A stretch of 64,000 nucleotides of DNA from Bartonella machadoae (lineage in GTDB: Bacteria > Pseudomonadota > Alphaproteobacteria > Rhizobiales > Rhizobiaceae). Location: the NCBI RefSeq assembly GCF_022559585.1, contig NZ_CP087114.1, positions 2,302,501 through 2,366,500 of the forward strand, given 5' to 3'. How positions within the stretch are numbered: position 1 is the stretch's first letter; each line of letters begins with the position of its first letter. The notes below the pieces were generated by a model that searched no databases, was not told where the DNA came from, and saw nothing but the letters and a program-made list of their open reading frames with translations. The translations under genes and the position numbers were made by a program. Below are positions 21,915 through 31,798 of this stretch, piece by piece.

Positions 21915-23872
21915 ATGTTTGAAAAAATCCATCCAATACCAGAGAATATCAAAAAAATGCTTTGATTGATGAAGAGACCTATCAACAATGGTATCAGGAA
22001 AGTATCCATGATCCAGAAAGCTTCTGGGCAAAACATGGTCAACGCATTGAATGGTTTAAACCTTATACAAAAGTAAAAAATACGTCCTTTAATGGAGATG
22101 TCCCCATCCGATGGTATGAAGATGGTATAACAAATGTTACCTATAACTGCATTGACCGTCACTTAAAAAACCATGGAGAGGAAATTGCATTGATTTGGGA
22201 AGGGGATAATCCTTACCATGATAAAAAAATAACCTATAACGCACTTTATGAACATGTCTGTCGCTTTGCCAATATTTTAAAGAACCATGGTATCAAAAAA
22301 GGCGACAAGGTTACCATTTACTTGCCGATGATTCCGGAAGCCGCCTACGCCATGCTTGCTTGTGCGCGCATTGGTGCCGTTCATTCAGTTATTTTTGCTG
22401 GTTTTTCTGCTGAAGCAATAGCAGGACGGATTGTTGATTGCCAATCGACTTTCATCATCACCGCGGATCAAGGCTTGCGTGGAGGCAAACAGATTAACTT
22501 AAAAGACAATGTTGATCATGCCATTGAGATTGCAGCACGCCAACACGTCAATGTAAATCAAGTGATGGTTATACGACGCACCAGTAAAGCAATCAATTGG
22601 GTAGAGGAGCGTGATTTTTGGTACCATGAGGAAGTTTCCAATGCTAAGACGGATTGTCCAGCAGAACCAATGAATGCTGAAGATGCCCTTTTTATTCTCT
22701 ATACCTCCGGTTCGACAGGAAAGCCAAAGGGTGTGTTGCATACAACAGCAGGCTATCTTGTCTATGCATCAATGACACATCAATATGTTTTTGATTATCA
22801 TCCTGGAGAAATTTACTGGTGCACGGCTGATATTGGCTGGATCACTGGTCATTCTTATATGATTTATGGGCCTCTGTGCAACGGTGCGACCACTTTGATG
22901 TTTGAAGGAACCCCAACCTTTCCTGACAAAGGCAGATTTTGGGAAATTGTCGATAAACACCAAGTGAATACGCTCTACACCGCACCAACAGCTATCCGCG
23001 CCTTAATGGGTGCGGGTAATTCCTTTGTCGAACGCTCGAAAAGAACATCCTTGCGGCTTTTAGGTACGGTAGGTGAACCGATTAATCCAGAAGCATGGGA
23101 ATGGTTTTATCATACCGTTGGCGATGACCGCTGTCCCATTCTCGATACATGGTGGCAAACGGAAACAGGAGGGCATATGATCACCCCCTTACCTGGTGCA
23201 ATACCACTCAAAGCAGGATCAGCTACACGCCCATTCTTCGGTGTTCAACCGCAAATTGTCGACGAGCAAGGAAATATTTTAGAAGGCAAAGCAGAAGGCA
23301 ATCTCTGTATTATTGACTCATGGCCAGGTCAAATGCGTACCCTCTACAATGATCATGAGCGCTTCATTGAAACCTATTTTTCTATATATAAAGGCAAATA
23401 TTTTACAGGTGATGGCTGTAGACGCGATAGCGATGACTATTATTGGATTACAGGACGGGTTGATGATATTCTCAATGTCTCTGGACACAGGCTAGGAACA
23501 GCCGAAATTGAATCAGCACTTGTTTCTCATCCCTCCGTTTCAGAAGCTGCGATTGTTGGTTATCCTCATCCCATTAAAGGGCAAGGTATTTACAGTTTTA
23601 TCACCTTAATGGAAGGAACATCCCCAAGTGAAGAGTTGCAAAAAGATCTTATTCAGCATGTTAGAAAGGAAATTGGCTCCATTGCCATTTTGGATAAAGT
23701 GCAATTTGCCCCTCAACTGCCGAAAACACGGTCCGGAAAAATTATGCGGCGTATTTTGCGAAAAATCGCTGAAAATAATTTTGACAATTTGGGAGACATT
23801 TCAACCCTTGCTGAACCACAAGTGGTTGAAGATCTGATTGCCAACCGGCAAAACAGAGAGTCCGCAGCTTAA
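21915..23872 (+). CDS. acs: Acetyl-CoA synthetase, frameshifted after codon 14 (A7 tract)
   Basis: An AMP-forming enzyme that activates acetate to acetyl-CoA through acetyl-AMP. The body, open from 21962 to the stop, carries the AMP-binding motif [43 protein letters not shown] and the C-terminal acylation site [10 protein letters not shown]. The native start is almost surely the ATG at 21915: it has an excellent AGAGAGGGA site and encodes [14 protein letters not shown], a normal Acs beginning. However, the A tract at 21951-21957 has 7 As where 8 would keep frame, so that reading stops two codons later. The only in-frame alternative is a TTG at 21962 without a good site (636 residues). With one more A the protein is 652 residues, the family size. 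Confidence 0.9.
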
Positions 23873-23885
23873 TATCAAACAAGAA

Positions 23886-23936
23886 TGGTGACTTTATCTT
23901 TCCTGTCAAAATGATCTCGACATTCTAAAGTCACCA
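23886..23936 (+). promoter_or_regulatory. Inverted repeat downstream of acs
   Basis: TGGTGACTTTA (23886-23896) and TAAAGTCACCA (23926-23936) form an 11-bp perfect stem around a 29-base spacer, starting 14 bases after the acs stop. No T run follows, so it may protect the acs mRNA 3' end or mark an inefficient terminator. The remaining 420 bases up to ftsE show nothing I can assign. Confidence 0.4.
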
Positions 23937-24358
23937 GTAAAGGAAAAAACATTCTATGGAGTCATTCAAACGCTCTAAAAACAGAAAGTCTTTTTCAATG
24001 CCAACACAAACGGATTGAAAAAACATCCCAAGGAGTATCAATTTTAAGAAAATCTAAAAGAGAGAAGCAAAGTAATCACACAACCATCAAACAGAAAAGA
24101 CGGTTGCTGAGTAAAAACGAGCCCGCTTTCTTTTATGTTTCTGCTAGCAACACCTTGGAATTCCTGTTAAAATCATAAATTAAAGAGGAAATTCAAGAAA
24201 AGAATTATATTCTTACAAACAATGTTTTTCAATAACAAACAAGAAAAGGTGGAAGAAAATATTAAAAACAATATCCTATAAAAACGACCAAGAACCTAAA
24301 GCAATGAAAGAAAAAACTCTTAGAATGATGCACTATAACAACGAAGTGGTAACGAAAA

Positions 24359-25018
24359 GTGATTCATTTTGAAAATGTTGGTTTGCGCTATGGAATGGGC
24401 CCAGAGGTCCTTCGTGATATCAGCTTTCATATTCCTCCTGGATCTTTCCAATTTCTCACTGGTGCCTCTGGAGCAGGAAAGACATCGTTGATGCGCCTGA
24501 TGTTTTTAGCGCTCAAGCCAACACGTGGTCATATTGATCTGTTTGGCAACGATACAGCATTACTCAAACGACAAGAGCTTCCAGCACTGCGGCAACGTAT
24601 TGGTGTCGTCTTTCAAGACTTTCGTCTGCTTGATCACATGACCACTTATGAAAATGTCTCTTTACCTTTACGCATTAAAGGACAAGAAGAAGCAACCTAT
24701 CGCAGTGAGGTCGAAGATCTTCTTTGTTGGGTAGGTCTTGGAGATCATATTCATGTATTACCCCCCGTTCTTTCTGGTGGAGAAAAACAAAGGGTAGCAA
24801 TTGCCCGCGCACTTATTGACCAACCTGAAATTCTTTTAGCGGATGAACCAACAGGAAATGTTGACCCCCCTTTAGCAAAACGTCTGCTCCGCTTGTTTAT
24901 TGAATTAAATCGTTTTGGAACAGCTGTCATCATTGCCACGCATGATATCGCACTGATGGAACAGGTTGCGGCACGACGCATGCTGCTCCATAATGGACGG
25001 ATGACAATTCATGAATAA
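24359..25018 (+). CDS. ftsE: Cell-division ABC transporter ATPase FtsE
   Basis: FtsE with FtsX forms a septal ABC complex that controls peptidoglycan hydrolases during division. The 219-residue protein has Walker A GASGAGKT (35-42), the ABC signature LSGGEKQRVAIARAL (near 137), Walker B ILLADEPTGNVD and the H-loop IIATHD. Start is a GTG; no in-frame ATG lies nearby upstream, and MIHFENVGLRYG is the expected family N-terminus. It overlaps ftsX by 8 bases, so the two are coupled. Confidence 0.94.
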   Translation: MIHFENVGLRYGMGPEVLRDISFHIPPGSFQFLTGASGAGKTSLMRLMFLALKPTRGHIDLFGNDTALLKRQELPALRQRIGVVFQDFRLLDHMTTYENVSLPLRIKGQEEATYRSEVEDLLCWVGLGDHIHVLPPVLSGGEKQRVAIARALIDQPEILLADEPTGNVDPPLAKRLLRLFIELNRFGTAVIIATHDIALMEQVAARRMLLHNGRMTIHE

Positions 25019-25964
25019 ATTTTTCTCCCTTTTTACAAGCGGTCAAAAAAACAGCACGGCGATTATTCCAAGTAGCAATATTTCCGGACAAGCACTGGTT
25101 GCAGTCGTTGCTATTATGACATTTCTCTCCAGTCTCACATTAATTGGTGTTGATCTTGTACAACGTGCCGCTCACAGCTGGAGTAATCAAATTAGCTATG
25201 AAGCAACCATTCAAATACGTCCCATTGAAAATGTGAACATCGAAAAAGCCCTTCATGATGCGGTTAAACTGGTTAAAACATTTCATGGTGTGCAAGATGC
25301 CACCATTGTTGACCAAACAGCGACTGAAAAACTGCTTGAACCATGGCTTGGCACAGGTTTAAGCTTAAAGGAACTGCCTCTTCCCCGCCTTATCATCGTA
25401 ACATTAAATGAAAAAGAAGAAATTGACTTTCGTGCCATAAGTCAGTCCATAAAAACACAAATTCCAGGAGGTCAATTTGACGACCACCATGTTTGGGTAA
25501 ATCGTTTGACAACAATGGCGCATACAACTGTTTTTATTGGTTTTGCAATTTTAATATTGGTCTTAGGTTCATTAATTCTCACAGTTATTTTTGCCGCACG
25601 CAATGCCTTAGCAGAGAATGCGCATATTATTAATGTCTTATACTTTCTCGGGACTGAAACCGTTTTCATTGCACGACAATTTGATTGGCATTTTTTTAAA
25701 ACCGCCTTGCGCGGTGCATTCTATGGTGGTACCACAAGCGCATTGTTATTTGCTGCTTTTAGCTTTTGGACAAATTATAACATAGGGAGAGTAGAAGCCA
25801 GCCAAGTCACTGCTTTATTTGGGCATCTTTCCATAAGTTCCATTCCTTATGGAAAAATCATCGGTCTTATTTTTTTCGTTTCTTTTCTGACTGTGTTTAC
25901 AAACCGCATGACTATTTTAGCGCAACTGAAAAAAATTGATCAATGCGAAAACGGCTTGTTTTAA
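25011..25964 (+). CDS. ftsX: Cell-division protein FtsX, permease subunit
   Basis: The membrane partner of FtsE. The 317-residue product has a cytoplasmic N-terminus, a first membrane helix (about 24-44, ALVAVVAIMTFLSSLTLIGV), a periplasmic domain of about 120 residues, and three further helices (around 168-190, 222-250 and 275-300), the 4-TM layout of FtsX. It follows ftsE with an 8-base overlap. Alphaproteobacterial FtsX sequences are divergent, so the assignment relies mostly on topology and on the ftsE context. Confidence 0.9.
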   Translation: MNKFFSLFTSGQKNSTAIIPSSNISGQALVAVVAIMTFLSSLTLIGVDLVQRAAHSWSNQISYEATIQIRPIENVNIEKALHDAVKLVKTFHGVQDATIVDQTATEKLLEPWLGTGLSLKELPLPRLIIVTLNEKEEIDFRAISQSIKTQIPGGQFDDHHVWVNRLTTMAHTTVFIGFAILILVLGSLILTVIFAARNALAENAHIINVLYFLGTETVFIARQFDWHFFKTALRGAFYGGTTSALLFAAFSFWTNYNIGRVEASQVTALFGHLSISSIPYGKIIGLIFFVSFLTVFTNRMTILAQLKKIDQCENGLF

Positions 25965-25968
25965 TTTT

Positions 25969-26643
25969 ATGACCCACAAAGCATATAATTCTCAATCACC
26001 GATGCCAGACAATCAAGAGCATTCCCTAAAAAAGCATCCCAGAGGCATTCTAAGCTCTCTGCGCTATTTGTTTCGCTCTGTGCCACCAACCGCATTTTCT
26101 CTTTTAATAATCACTGTGCTCTTTTGTGTTGGTTTTGTTATTTTTTCTGAAAAAACCGAACGACTTCAACCGCCCAATCCATTGCCAAAAGCAGATGCTC
26201 TCATCGTTTTTACTGGGGGAAAAAACCGAATAGAGACCGGATTGGATCTCTTACAGCAAGGGCTTGGTTCGCGGCTTTTAATCAGTGGAGTCAACGCCTC
26301 AACCAATCTGAAAAGTTTTATGCACAGCACGCATATCACCCCACAGCTCTTTACCTGTTGTGTTGATATTGGTCATAAAGCAATGAACACAACAGGAAAC
26401 GCTGAAGAAAGTGCGACTTGGATCAAAAAACACCATTATCAAACAGTTTATATTGTCACCCATGACTACCACATGTGGCGTTCTTTACGTGAACTTAGGC
26501 ATTTAATGCCTGAAGTCAATTTTATTGCTTATCCCGTTAAAAAGAACGACCATGAAAGTACAACACAACAGATCAAACACATACGCATTCTTATATTCCA
26601 ATATATCAAAACACTTGAGGTCTATATCAGAACCATCGTTTAA
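25969..26643 (+). CDS. YdcF/SanA-like DUF218 protein
   Basis: A 224-residue protein with one N-terminal membrane helix (about 35-55, AFSLLIITVLFCVGFVIF) and a periplasmic DUF218 domain: KADALIVFTGGKNRIETGLDLL, LLISGVN, NTTGNAEESATWI and VYIVTHDYHMWRSL are the family blocks. DUF218 proteins (YdcF, SanA, ElyC) affect envelope integrity, and this one follows ftsEX in the same direction as often seen in Hyphomicrobiales. I prefer the ATG at 25969 just after the ftsX stop over a TTG at 25936. The biochemical activity is not known. Confidence 0.85.
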   Translation: MTHKAYNSQSPMPDNQEHSLKKHPRGILSSLRYLFRSVPPTAFSLLIITVLFCVGFVIFSEKTERLQPPNPLPKADALIVFTGGKNRIETGLDLLQQGLGSRLLISGVNASTNLKSFMHSTHITPQLFTCCVDIGHKAMNTTGNAEESATWIKKHHYQTVYIVTHDYHMWRSLRELRHLMPEVNFIAYPVKKNDHESTTQQIKHIRILIFQYIKTLEVYIRTIV

Positions 26644-26868
26644 TTTTTTCATATTGGTTTTCTCAAAATCTTTCAAGGCTCTTCACGCCATAAGACATAT
26701 TTATATAGCATTTGAGATTATAGGCATGACAGACACTTATACAACACTCACCGTTTAGCATTTCGATTTCTGAAATCTCTTCCACTTTAACTATCGATAC
26801 CACCTTTTTGAGATAAAATTCTTTTCTGAAATCTAGTTTTATGTAAAAATTAGATATTATATAGTTAA

Positions 26869-27765
26869 CTAGACAACTGGAATTTGGTGACTAATTACCT
26901 GAGAAGACAATCCTACAAATTGAATATCAAATTTTAATGAAGATTCCACCTTACTAGATGCACTATGAATTCTAAAAGAAATGCTCCATCCATCTTCAAA
27001 AATTATAATGAGCTTGTTTTTGCTTTCCGGTTTTATTTCTAAAGATAAGATTCTGCTTGGAATTCTCCATTTACGGCCATATCCTAGAGTACCATTCAAA
27101 TTAAAAGACTGAATAATAACCTGTTTTTGTTTAGATTTTGTATCTACTATAACTTTATAAAAATCATAAGAACCTATAATATACTGAAACAATGATTTCA
27201 CAAACTTATCTTGATAATCGAAACAAAGTCTTTGAAGTTCTTTAGAGAAAGCTTTTAAGATTGGAAGGTAAATCCTATTCTCTTTATCATCTATATCTCT
27301 AAAAAGCATTTTCTTATTTCTAAGTTCTGCTAAATAATCAAAAATGGGTTTAGTTTCATTGAAATAAAGACTACTACAAGGATATCTCGTCCATTCTTTA
27401 CCAAAGTCTATTTTATTGGAAAGACGAGGATGCTTTATAGCATTATGATTATGTTTTGCAGAAACACCAACAGGGTTTTCAGGAGTTTCTAAAATAATAT
27501 CACGGACATCTCCTTTAATACCAACAGAATCTTCTTGAAGGATAATAGTTTTAGTACCCCTAATATTCTTATCATGTAACTGTAGGAAAACAGCTGCTTC
27601 TATAGAAGCAAGATCCAAAAGTCTTTTTTTACTATCATTAAGTAAATTATAAAAAGATTCCGCTATTTGAAAGGATGAATTAAACTTTATAGGAGCTTTT
27701 GTTACCTTTTTAAACCCCATAGCTAAAGCATATTCAAAAGCTTTCCCATTTTCTACCTGATTCAT
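26869..27765 (-). CDS. Type II restriction endonuclease, HaeIII family
   Basis: A 298-residue protein. The block GDVRDIILET, then PVGVSAKHNHNAIKHPRLS and KIDFGKEW, is the pattern I associate with the HaeIII endonuclease family; D in GDVRD and the K in SAKHNH fit a metal-dependent nuclease core. It overlaps the methylase gene by 4 bases (ATGA), so the pair is made together, methylase first. The coding sequence is AT-rich (Lys, Ile, Asn), unlike the ftsEX and mac genes around it, which suggests acquisition. The recognition sequence cannot be inferred, since the partner is an adenine methylase while classic HaeIII is paired with a cytosine methylase. Confidence 0.72.
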   Translation of the reverse strand: MNQVENGKAFEYALAMGFKKVTKAPIKFNSSFQIAESFYNLLNDSKKRLLDLASIEAAVFLQLHDKNIRGTKTIILQEDSVGIKGDVRDIILETPENPVGVSAKHNHNAIKHPRLSNKIDFGKEWTRYPCSSLYFNETKPIFDYLAELRNKKMLFRDIDDKENRIYLPILKAFSKELQRLCFDYQDKFVKSLFQYIIGSYDFYKVIVDTKSKQKQVIIQSFNLNGTLGYGRKWRIPSRILSLEIKPESKNKLIIIFEDGWSISFRIHSASSKVESSLKFDIQFVGLSSQVISHQIPVV

Positions 27766-28622
27766 ACAATTCCCAAAAAATCCCTACTCAAAATTAAAAG
27801 TTCATTTGACTTCTTATTGTTTCCCATACCGTAGGTCCATTCAGGATTAAGTATTGTATGCCCCTTATAAAGTTCTCTAACTTCTACACAATCATTATAG
27901 GATAAGACCCACCCTTGACGATTTTTTAAAAGTTCAGCAAGAGCTTTATGATCAAAAGAATTATGTTTATCGCCTTTTTCACCATAAAGTTTTTGATTAA
28001 TCAGGTACGGAGGATCACAATAAAGAAAATCGTTAGAATGCCTAGGGATACTTTCTTTAAAATCTAAATGTTCCACTGTAAAATTTTCAATCTCAAAATC
28101 TCTAAGTCGTTCAATGGAACGCCGATTAAATCTGGGATGCCCTGGAGACATACCGCCGGAAAGTGTTGTGCCAGAAAAAGAGGAGCGATTGAGAGCAAAA
28201 AAAGCAGCAGCAATCTCTAATTGATTTCTAATATTTCCAAAATTTTTTTGAAGATTATAAAATATTGTAGGATTCATATCCTCATATTCTCTAACTTTTT
28301 CTGCAAGAACTGAAGCATCTTTCAAGAGCATTTGCCAAAAGATAACGAGCGGCTTAAAAGCATCATAAGCATAAACCCTTGTTCCTCTTTTTGCTAAAGT
28401 TAACTCAATTGAACCACCACCTATAAAAGGAGAACATAAAGTTTTTTGTTCCCTTATATAGTTATCAATAATCATAGGAACAGCACGGCTTTTCCCACCT
28501 GGATAACGAAGAGGAGACTTTATGATAGGTTTGTCAATAAGATTTTTTTTTTCTAAAGACGTTAATACTAGGTTTTCAAAAGAATCTTCTATTTGCTCTT
28601 TCTGAATTGTTATTTTTCTCAT
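27762..28622 (-). CDS. DNA adenine methylase, D12 class (Dam/DpnM-like)
   Basis: An N6-adenine methyltransferase that would protect host sites from the adjacent endonuclease. The N-terminal SAM-binding region is KSPLRYPGGKSRAV followed by SPFIGGGSIEL; the catalytic DPPY motif is in FLYCDPPYLINQKLYG, in the alpha-class order. About 286 residues from the ATG at 28622, which has a GGAG site 8 bases upstream; the frame is open to a TTG 10 codons earlier. A perfect 8-bp inverted repeat lies about 90 bases upstream and could be an operator, though no separate controller gene is visible. Confidence 0.88.
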   Translation of the reverse strand: MRKITIQKEQIEDSFENLVLTSLEKKNLIDKPIIKSPLRYPGGKSRAVPMIIDNYIREQKTLCSPFIGGGSIELTLAKRGTRVYAYDAFKPLVIFWQMLLKDASVLAEKVREYEDMNPTIFYNLQKNFGNIRNQLEIAAAFFALNRSSFSGTTLSGGMSPGHPRFNRRSIERLRDFEIENFTVEHLDFKESIPRHSNDFLYCDPPYLINQKLYGEKGDKHNSFDHKALAELLKNRQGWVLSYNDCVEVRELYKGHTILNPEWTYGMGNNKKSNELLILSRDFLGIV

Positions 28623-28710
28623 ACTACCAGCTCCGAGTATTGGATTTTTCAACCTACAGTTATTTTAAATAGATACCCGAAGTGTCCATCAAGATTTACA
28701 AATCGTATTA

Positions 28711-28731
28711 TAATGAATTATAAATTCATTA
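28711..28731. promoter_or_regulatory. Palindrome upstream of the methylase gene
   Basis: TAATGAAT (28711-28718) and ATTCATTA (28724-28731) are perfect inverted arms around a 5-base centre. It lies about 90 bases before the methylase start and could be an operator controlling the restriction-modification pair. Confidence 0.35.
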
Positions 28732-28739
28732 ACATACTT

Positions 28740-29286
28740 TCGCAAGTGTTCATTACTAAAATAGTCATAAATCCTGTTATAACCACACTTTTAAAAGGAT
28801 ACAACTTTACTTACAATGATAAAGTGGGGAAATCAGAGAAGAACCAAAAAGTAATCAATTCCAATTATCTAATTATAGATATAATTCTAAGAAATTAAAA
28901 AACTACTGCATAAAACACAAATGCTGTTTCTTGCATAAATTTTGTTTACGACATCTTGTGCAAATTAAGCTATAATAACAGTTTTCCATGTTCAGTTGCT
29001 AAAACCATTGGGAAAATATCTCATAACAAAAGCTTTTTCATCAAAGAGAATCTATAATAAATATTCACCATTAAAAATAAAGTCTTAGAAACCTTGTGAA
29101 GATCACTCAGCGCGCTTCTTATCACCATTCTCAAAGAGAAACAGAAAAAGTATATACTTCATCCAACCGCTCACCATCCTGTTTAGATATTTCATGTGAA
29201 CATTATTTTCCTCATCAATATCCCTCTTTTCACAAACATATTCATACAGTATGAACAGAACACAGGAAAAAGCCATATTCACCTCA
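28740..29286. other. AT-rich region without a supported gene
   Basis: A plus-strand frame entering from 28593 overlaps the methylase start and is not credible. The end of this stretch (from about 29235) resembles the bases that follow the macB stop at 37.95-38.02 kb (with a TTTCAC.CATAT.TATGC pattern), so the macB-derived duplication may begin here. Confidence 0.35.
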
Positions 29287-29406
29287 ATGGTTGATGCCTA
29301 ACCACGCGAGAGAGCAACAACAGGATCAAGGCGTAAAGCTTGCCGTACTGGTGAAAAGCCGAAACAGATCCCTATGAAGCTTGAAAAAGTAAGAAACAAA
29401 TTGTCA
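29287..29406 (-). pseudogene. macB 3' end fragment
   Basis: About 120 bases match the last ~38 codons of intact macB (38019-38130), for example CACGCGAGAGAGCAACAACA, AAGCTTGCCGT and ATCCCTATGA, with roughly one difference every ten bases. The encoded end is that of the MacB permease C-terminus. No other part of macB is present here, and the homology stops after ~29406. Confidence 0.85.
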
Positions 29407-29639
29407 TGTTATTTTGCAGCAAAGCGTCAAAAAGCGTTTAAAGAGCGCTTTTATACAAATAGATCAAAATACAATTGGTTAAGGAAATTTTTTCCTTGTG
29501 TGAAGCGCACGCAAAATACGTAAAACGCCATTTAAAATATACTGAGAGTATTATGCATTTAATTTAGCCTTTTTAGTCATTAACGGTTACGATTATTTTG
29601 TGTTATTGGGAGATGTAAAAGAGCTTAGCTTGGTAGAAT

Positions 29640-30060
29640 TTGTATCTAAAAATCTCTATGAGATAATTTTAAGCTTTTACCTTGCTATTGATGCTGCAAC
29701 CAGCGATCATGCAAAGCAATAATCATCGCCCCCGTACTAAGCTGGAAAGTATCTTCTCGTTTCTCAACCAAATTTAATAACAGGTGATTGGGTTGATTCA
29801 TCTAAAAGCGGCATACGCGACGGCTGGGTAATAATAAAAGCCAAGAGTTCAGTAAGTAAGGGCACGCTGTTATTGGTATTCTGCTCATATAGAAAGCGCG
29901 GTGGCGCTTGAAGATTTGAAAAGCTTATATCTTGCGCAAGTAATTTACAGCAAATTTGCCGAGCTTTATAAAGTGTGTTCGCATAAGACACAATCAACCT
30001 CGCAAGAAGCTGCAGAAAAGTTGATTTACCAGCTCCATTGTTCCTCAAAATAAGCAGCTT
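29640..30060 (-). pseudogene. Decayed ABC ATPase (ABC-F-like) gene
   Basis: Read on the minus strand there is a Walker A remnant RNNGAGKSTFLQLLARL (near 30040-29990), then after a divergent stretch a Walker B-like IITQPSRMPLLDESTQ (near 29820), and in another frame GAMIIALHDRW (near 29720), which recalls the switch segment VSHDR of ABC-F proteins. The three pieces are in the right order but spread over different frames with most of the protein missing. Confidence 0.5.
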
Positions 30061-30296
30061 TTTATGCGTTCTTTATGATATCGCTCAATCTATAAATGTT
30101 TTTTTATTACAATGTTCTGCAGCAAAAAAAGCACTTTGTGCAGCTTAATATTGATCGTTAAAGGCGTAGAGAATTTTAATACAGGACTAAACGGATAAGC
30201 TATGTGTCGTAAGTAAGCCTCTCTTGTCCATAGCTTTATAGGTTTCGAAAACAGACAAAGAGAATTTAGGCGATTAAAGATCTGGTCTAAGTTTTT

Positions 30297-30686
30297 TTAA
30301 TCCAGTGGGCAAACACGAATAATATGACCGTCGGGATCTTTGATGAGGAAGGTACGTCCAAAAACATCAGTATACGGTTCCTTCAAGACATTTATTTCAA
30401 CGGTATTTTGCTCTTGCCATTCTGCATAGAGCTTATCTACATCCTCCCCATGAGGCAACATAATGCCGATTTCTGAAAAACGAGGTATATTTTCCTCAGG
30501 CGCATCGCCCCCAGACCAGAGAGCAAAGAGTGCATCACCTGAAGAAGAAAATGCAACATAGCGTGGCGAAACGAATACAGGCTCTTTCTTAAAGATGAAT
30601 TTGTAAAAAGCGGTAGAATACTCCATGTTTGATACGTATACCAACTGTAGGTTTGGGGTAATTGGATAAGAAGGGATATTACTCAT
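30297..30686 (-). CDS. VOC-superfamily protein (glyoxalase/bleomycin-resistance fold)
   Basis: A 129-residue protein with the paired beta-alpha-beta-beta-beta modules of the vicinal oxygen chelate fold: LQLVYVSNMEYSTAFYKFIF at the start of module one, VAFSSSGDALFALWSG, then SEIGIMLPHGEDVDKLYAEW, and the typical end FGRTFLIKDPDGHIIRVCPLD. Members include glyoxalase I, dioxygenases and drug-binding proteins; the substrate here is unknown. The start ATG has GGAG upstream, and the frame is intact, unlike its immediate neighbours, which are relics. Confidence 0.8.
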   Translation of the reverse strand: MSNIPSYPITPNLQLVYVSNMEYSTAFYKFIFKKEPVFVSPRYVAFSSSGDALFALWSGGDAPEENIPRFSEIGIMLPHGEDVDKLYAEWQEQNTVEINVLKEPYTDVFGRTFLIKDPDGHIIRVCPLD

Positions 30687-31189
30687 AAATTCTCCATGAT
30701 TTAGTAGTTGTTACCTGCCATGATATACCTATATTCAAATCTTTCAACGAGAGTTTGTAATGCTTACGTTCGTGGTGTGCTCTATTGATATGTTTTTACG
30801 CACTTATTACTCTATGCTAAAATACTAAACCGCTGTTACACTGCTAATGGGGCTCTCAAGGGAACCTGTACACCGACCGACACTGCAATACATGAATACT
30901 AAAAAAGCACGTGAAGCGAAAACATGAGTGTTGAATTTTTTACAATAGTTAATTTTGTAATGCCCTGAGTATTTCTAGAATTATACATATTTCTCATCCT
31001 TAGACATTGTGTCATAGGATGGATTCTGCACTCTTCAATTCGTGATCATTTGAAAAAGCCTTGTCTGTCCTTATGTGACAAGATTTTTTATGCAACCTCA
31101 CTGAGACATTGCGTTTTGGCTTTTTCAAGTGCATTCATCAGGTTTGATTGTAACCAGCGTGATAAAAAACGATAAGGGTTTTGGTCGTA
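30687..31189. other. Intergenic region, no supported gene
   Basis: About 500 bases between the VOC gene and an integrase relic. I see no open frame with a ribosome binding site, no tRNA and no repeat of note. Confidence 0.35.
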
Positions 31190-31440
31190 ATCCATTGGTT
31201 CTATGACAGTGGAATTTAAAATATTCATAGGCAATCATTTTGCGCTGTCTTTACGCTTATCAAGGAGCAAGGCTACACGATCATCATATTTTCCGCCCCC
31301 AATGTTGCGACAGATTTGCATTAAGATGCTTTATAACAGGCACTTTATCCTTTTCTTGCTCGTTTTTATCCATATATCAGTGCTGCTTGTTTCATGTAGG
31401 CACGTGATTTGACTTGATCCAAGATGAGAAGGTTTGCAAT
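31190..31440 (-). pseudogene. Integrase 5' relic (copy B)
   Basis: On the minus strand the blocks CTGTCGCAACATTGGGGGC, AAATATGATGATCG and TTGATAAGCGTAAAGAC match the arm-binding domain start seen in the other three relics (NIGGGKYDD, LDKRKD). The bases preceding the start (containing GATTCTTTCATTG) also match copy C near 37250. Strongly decayed; no catalytic region. Confidence 0.6.
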
Positions 31441-31798
31441 GAAAGAATCTGACAATGTTTTTGGCTCTCATTTAAAAGACAAAACAATGGGTTATCTTTA
31501 TAAGTCATGACTTTATATATCACCTCTTGAATAGGAACATGGATTTTTTCAAGAGATGCATGTTAAAAAGAAGTTCAAAAAAATAATAAAATAAATCTTT
31601 ATATTTAATGGGTTATAATGATGCTCTTGATCATGGTTGGGGAGAAGAGCAGATTCTACCATTTTGTTGCAATTAATATTCCATTGTAAAGAATTCGTTC
31701 ATTGGGTAAAGCAAATAATCTAATTTTGGGTAGAAGAGTAGACATGAATCACTTTGTCTCGATTCGATAACTAAAAATGTTTTTAAGGGGGGAAAAGC
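31441..31798. other. Region upstream of the Type ISP gene
   Basis: About 360 bases with the likely promoter of the restriction-modification gene. Immediately before the ATG is AAGGGGGGAAA, a very strong ribosome binding site. Confidence 0.45.

Noticed and set aside
28593..28898. 101-codon plus-strand frame
   Set aside because: Overlaps the methylase start on the opposite strand and covers its likely promoter and palindrome; composition fits chance in AT-rich DNA.
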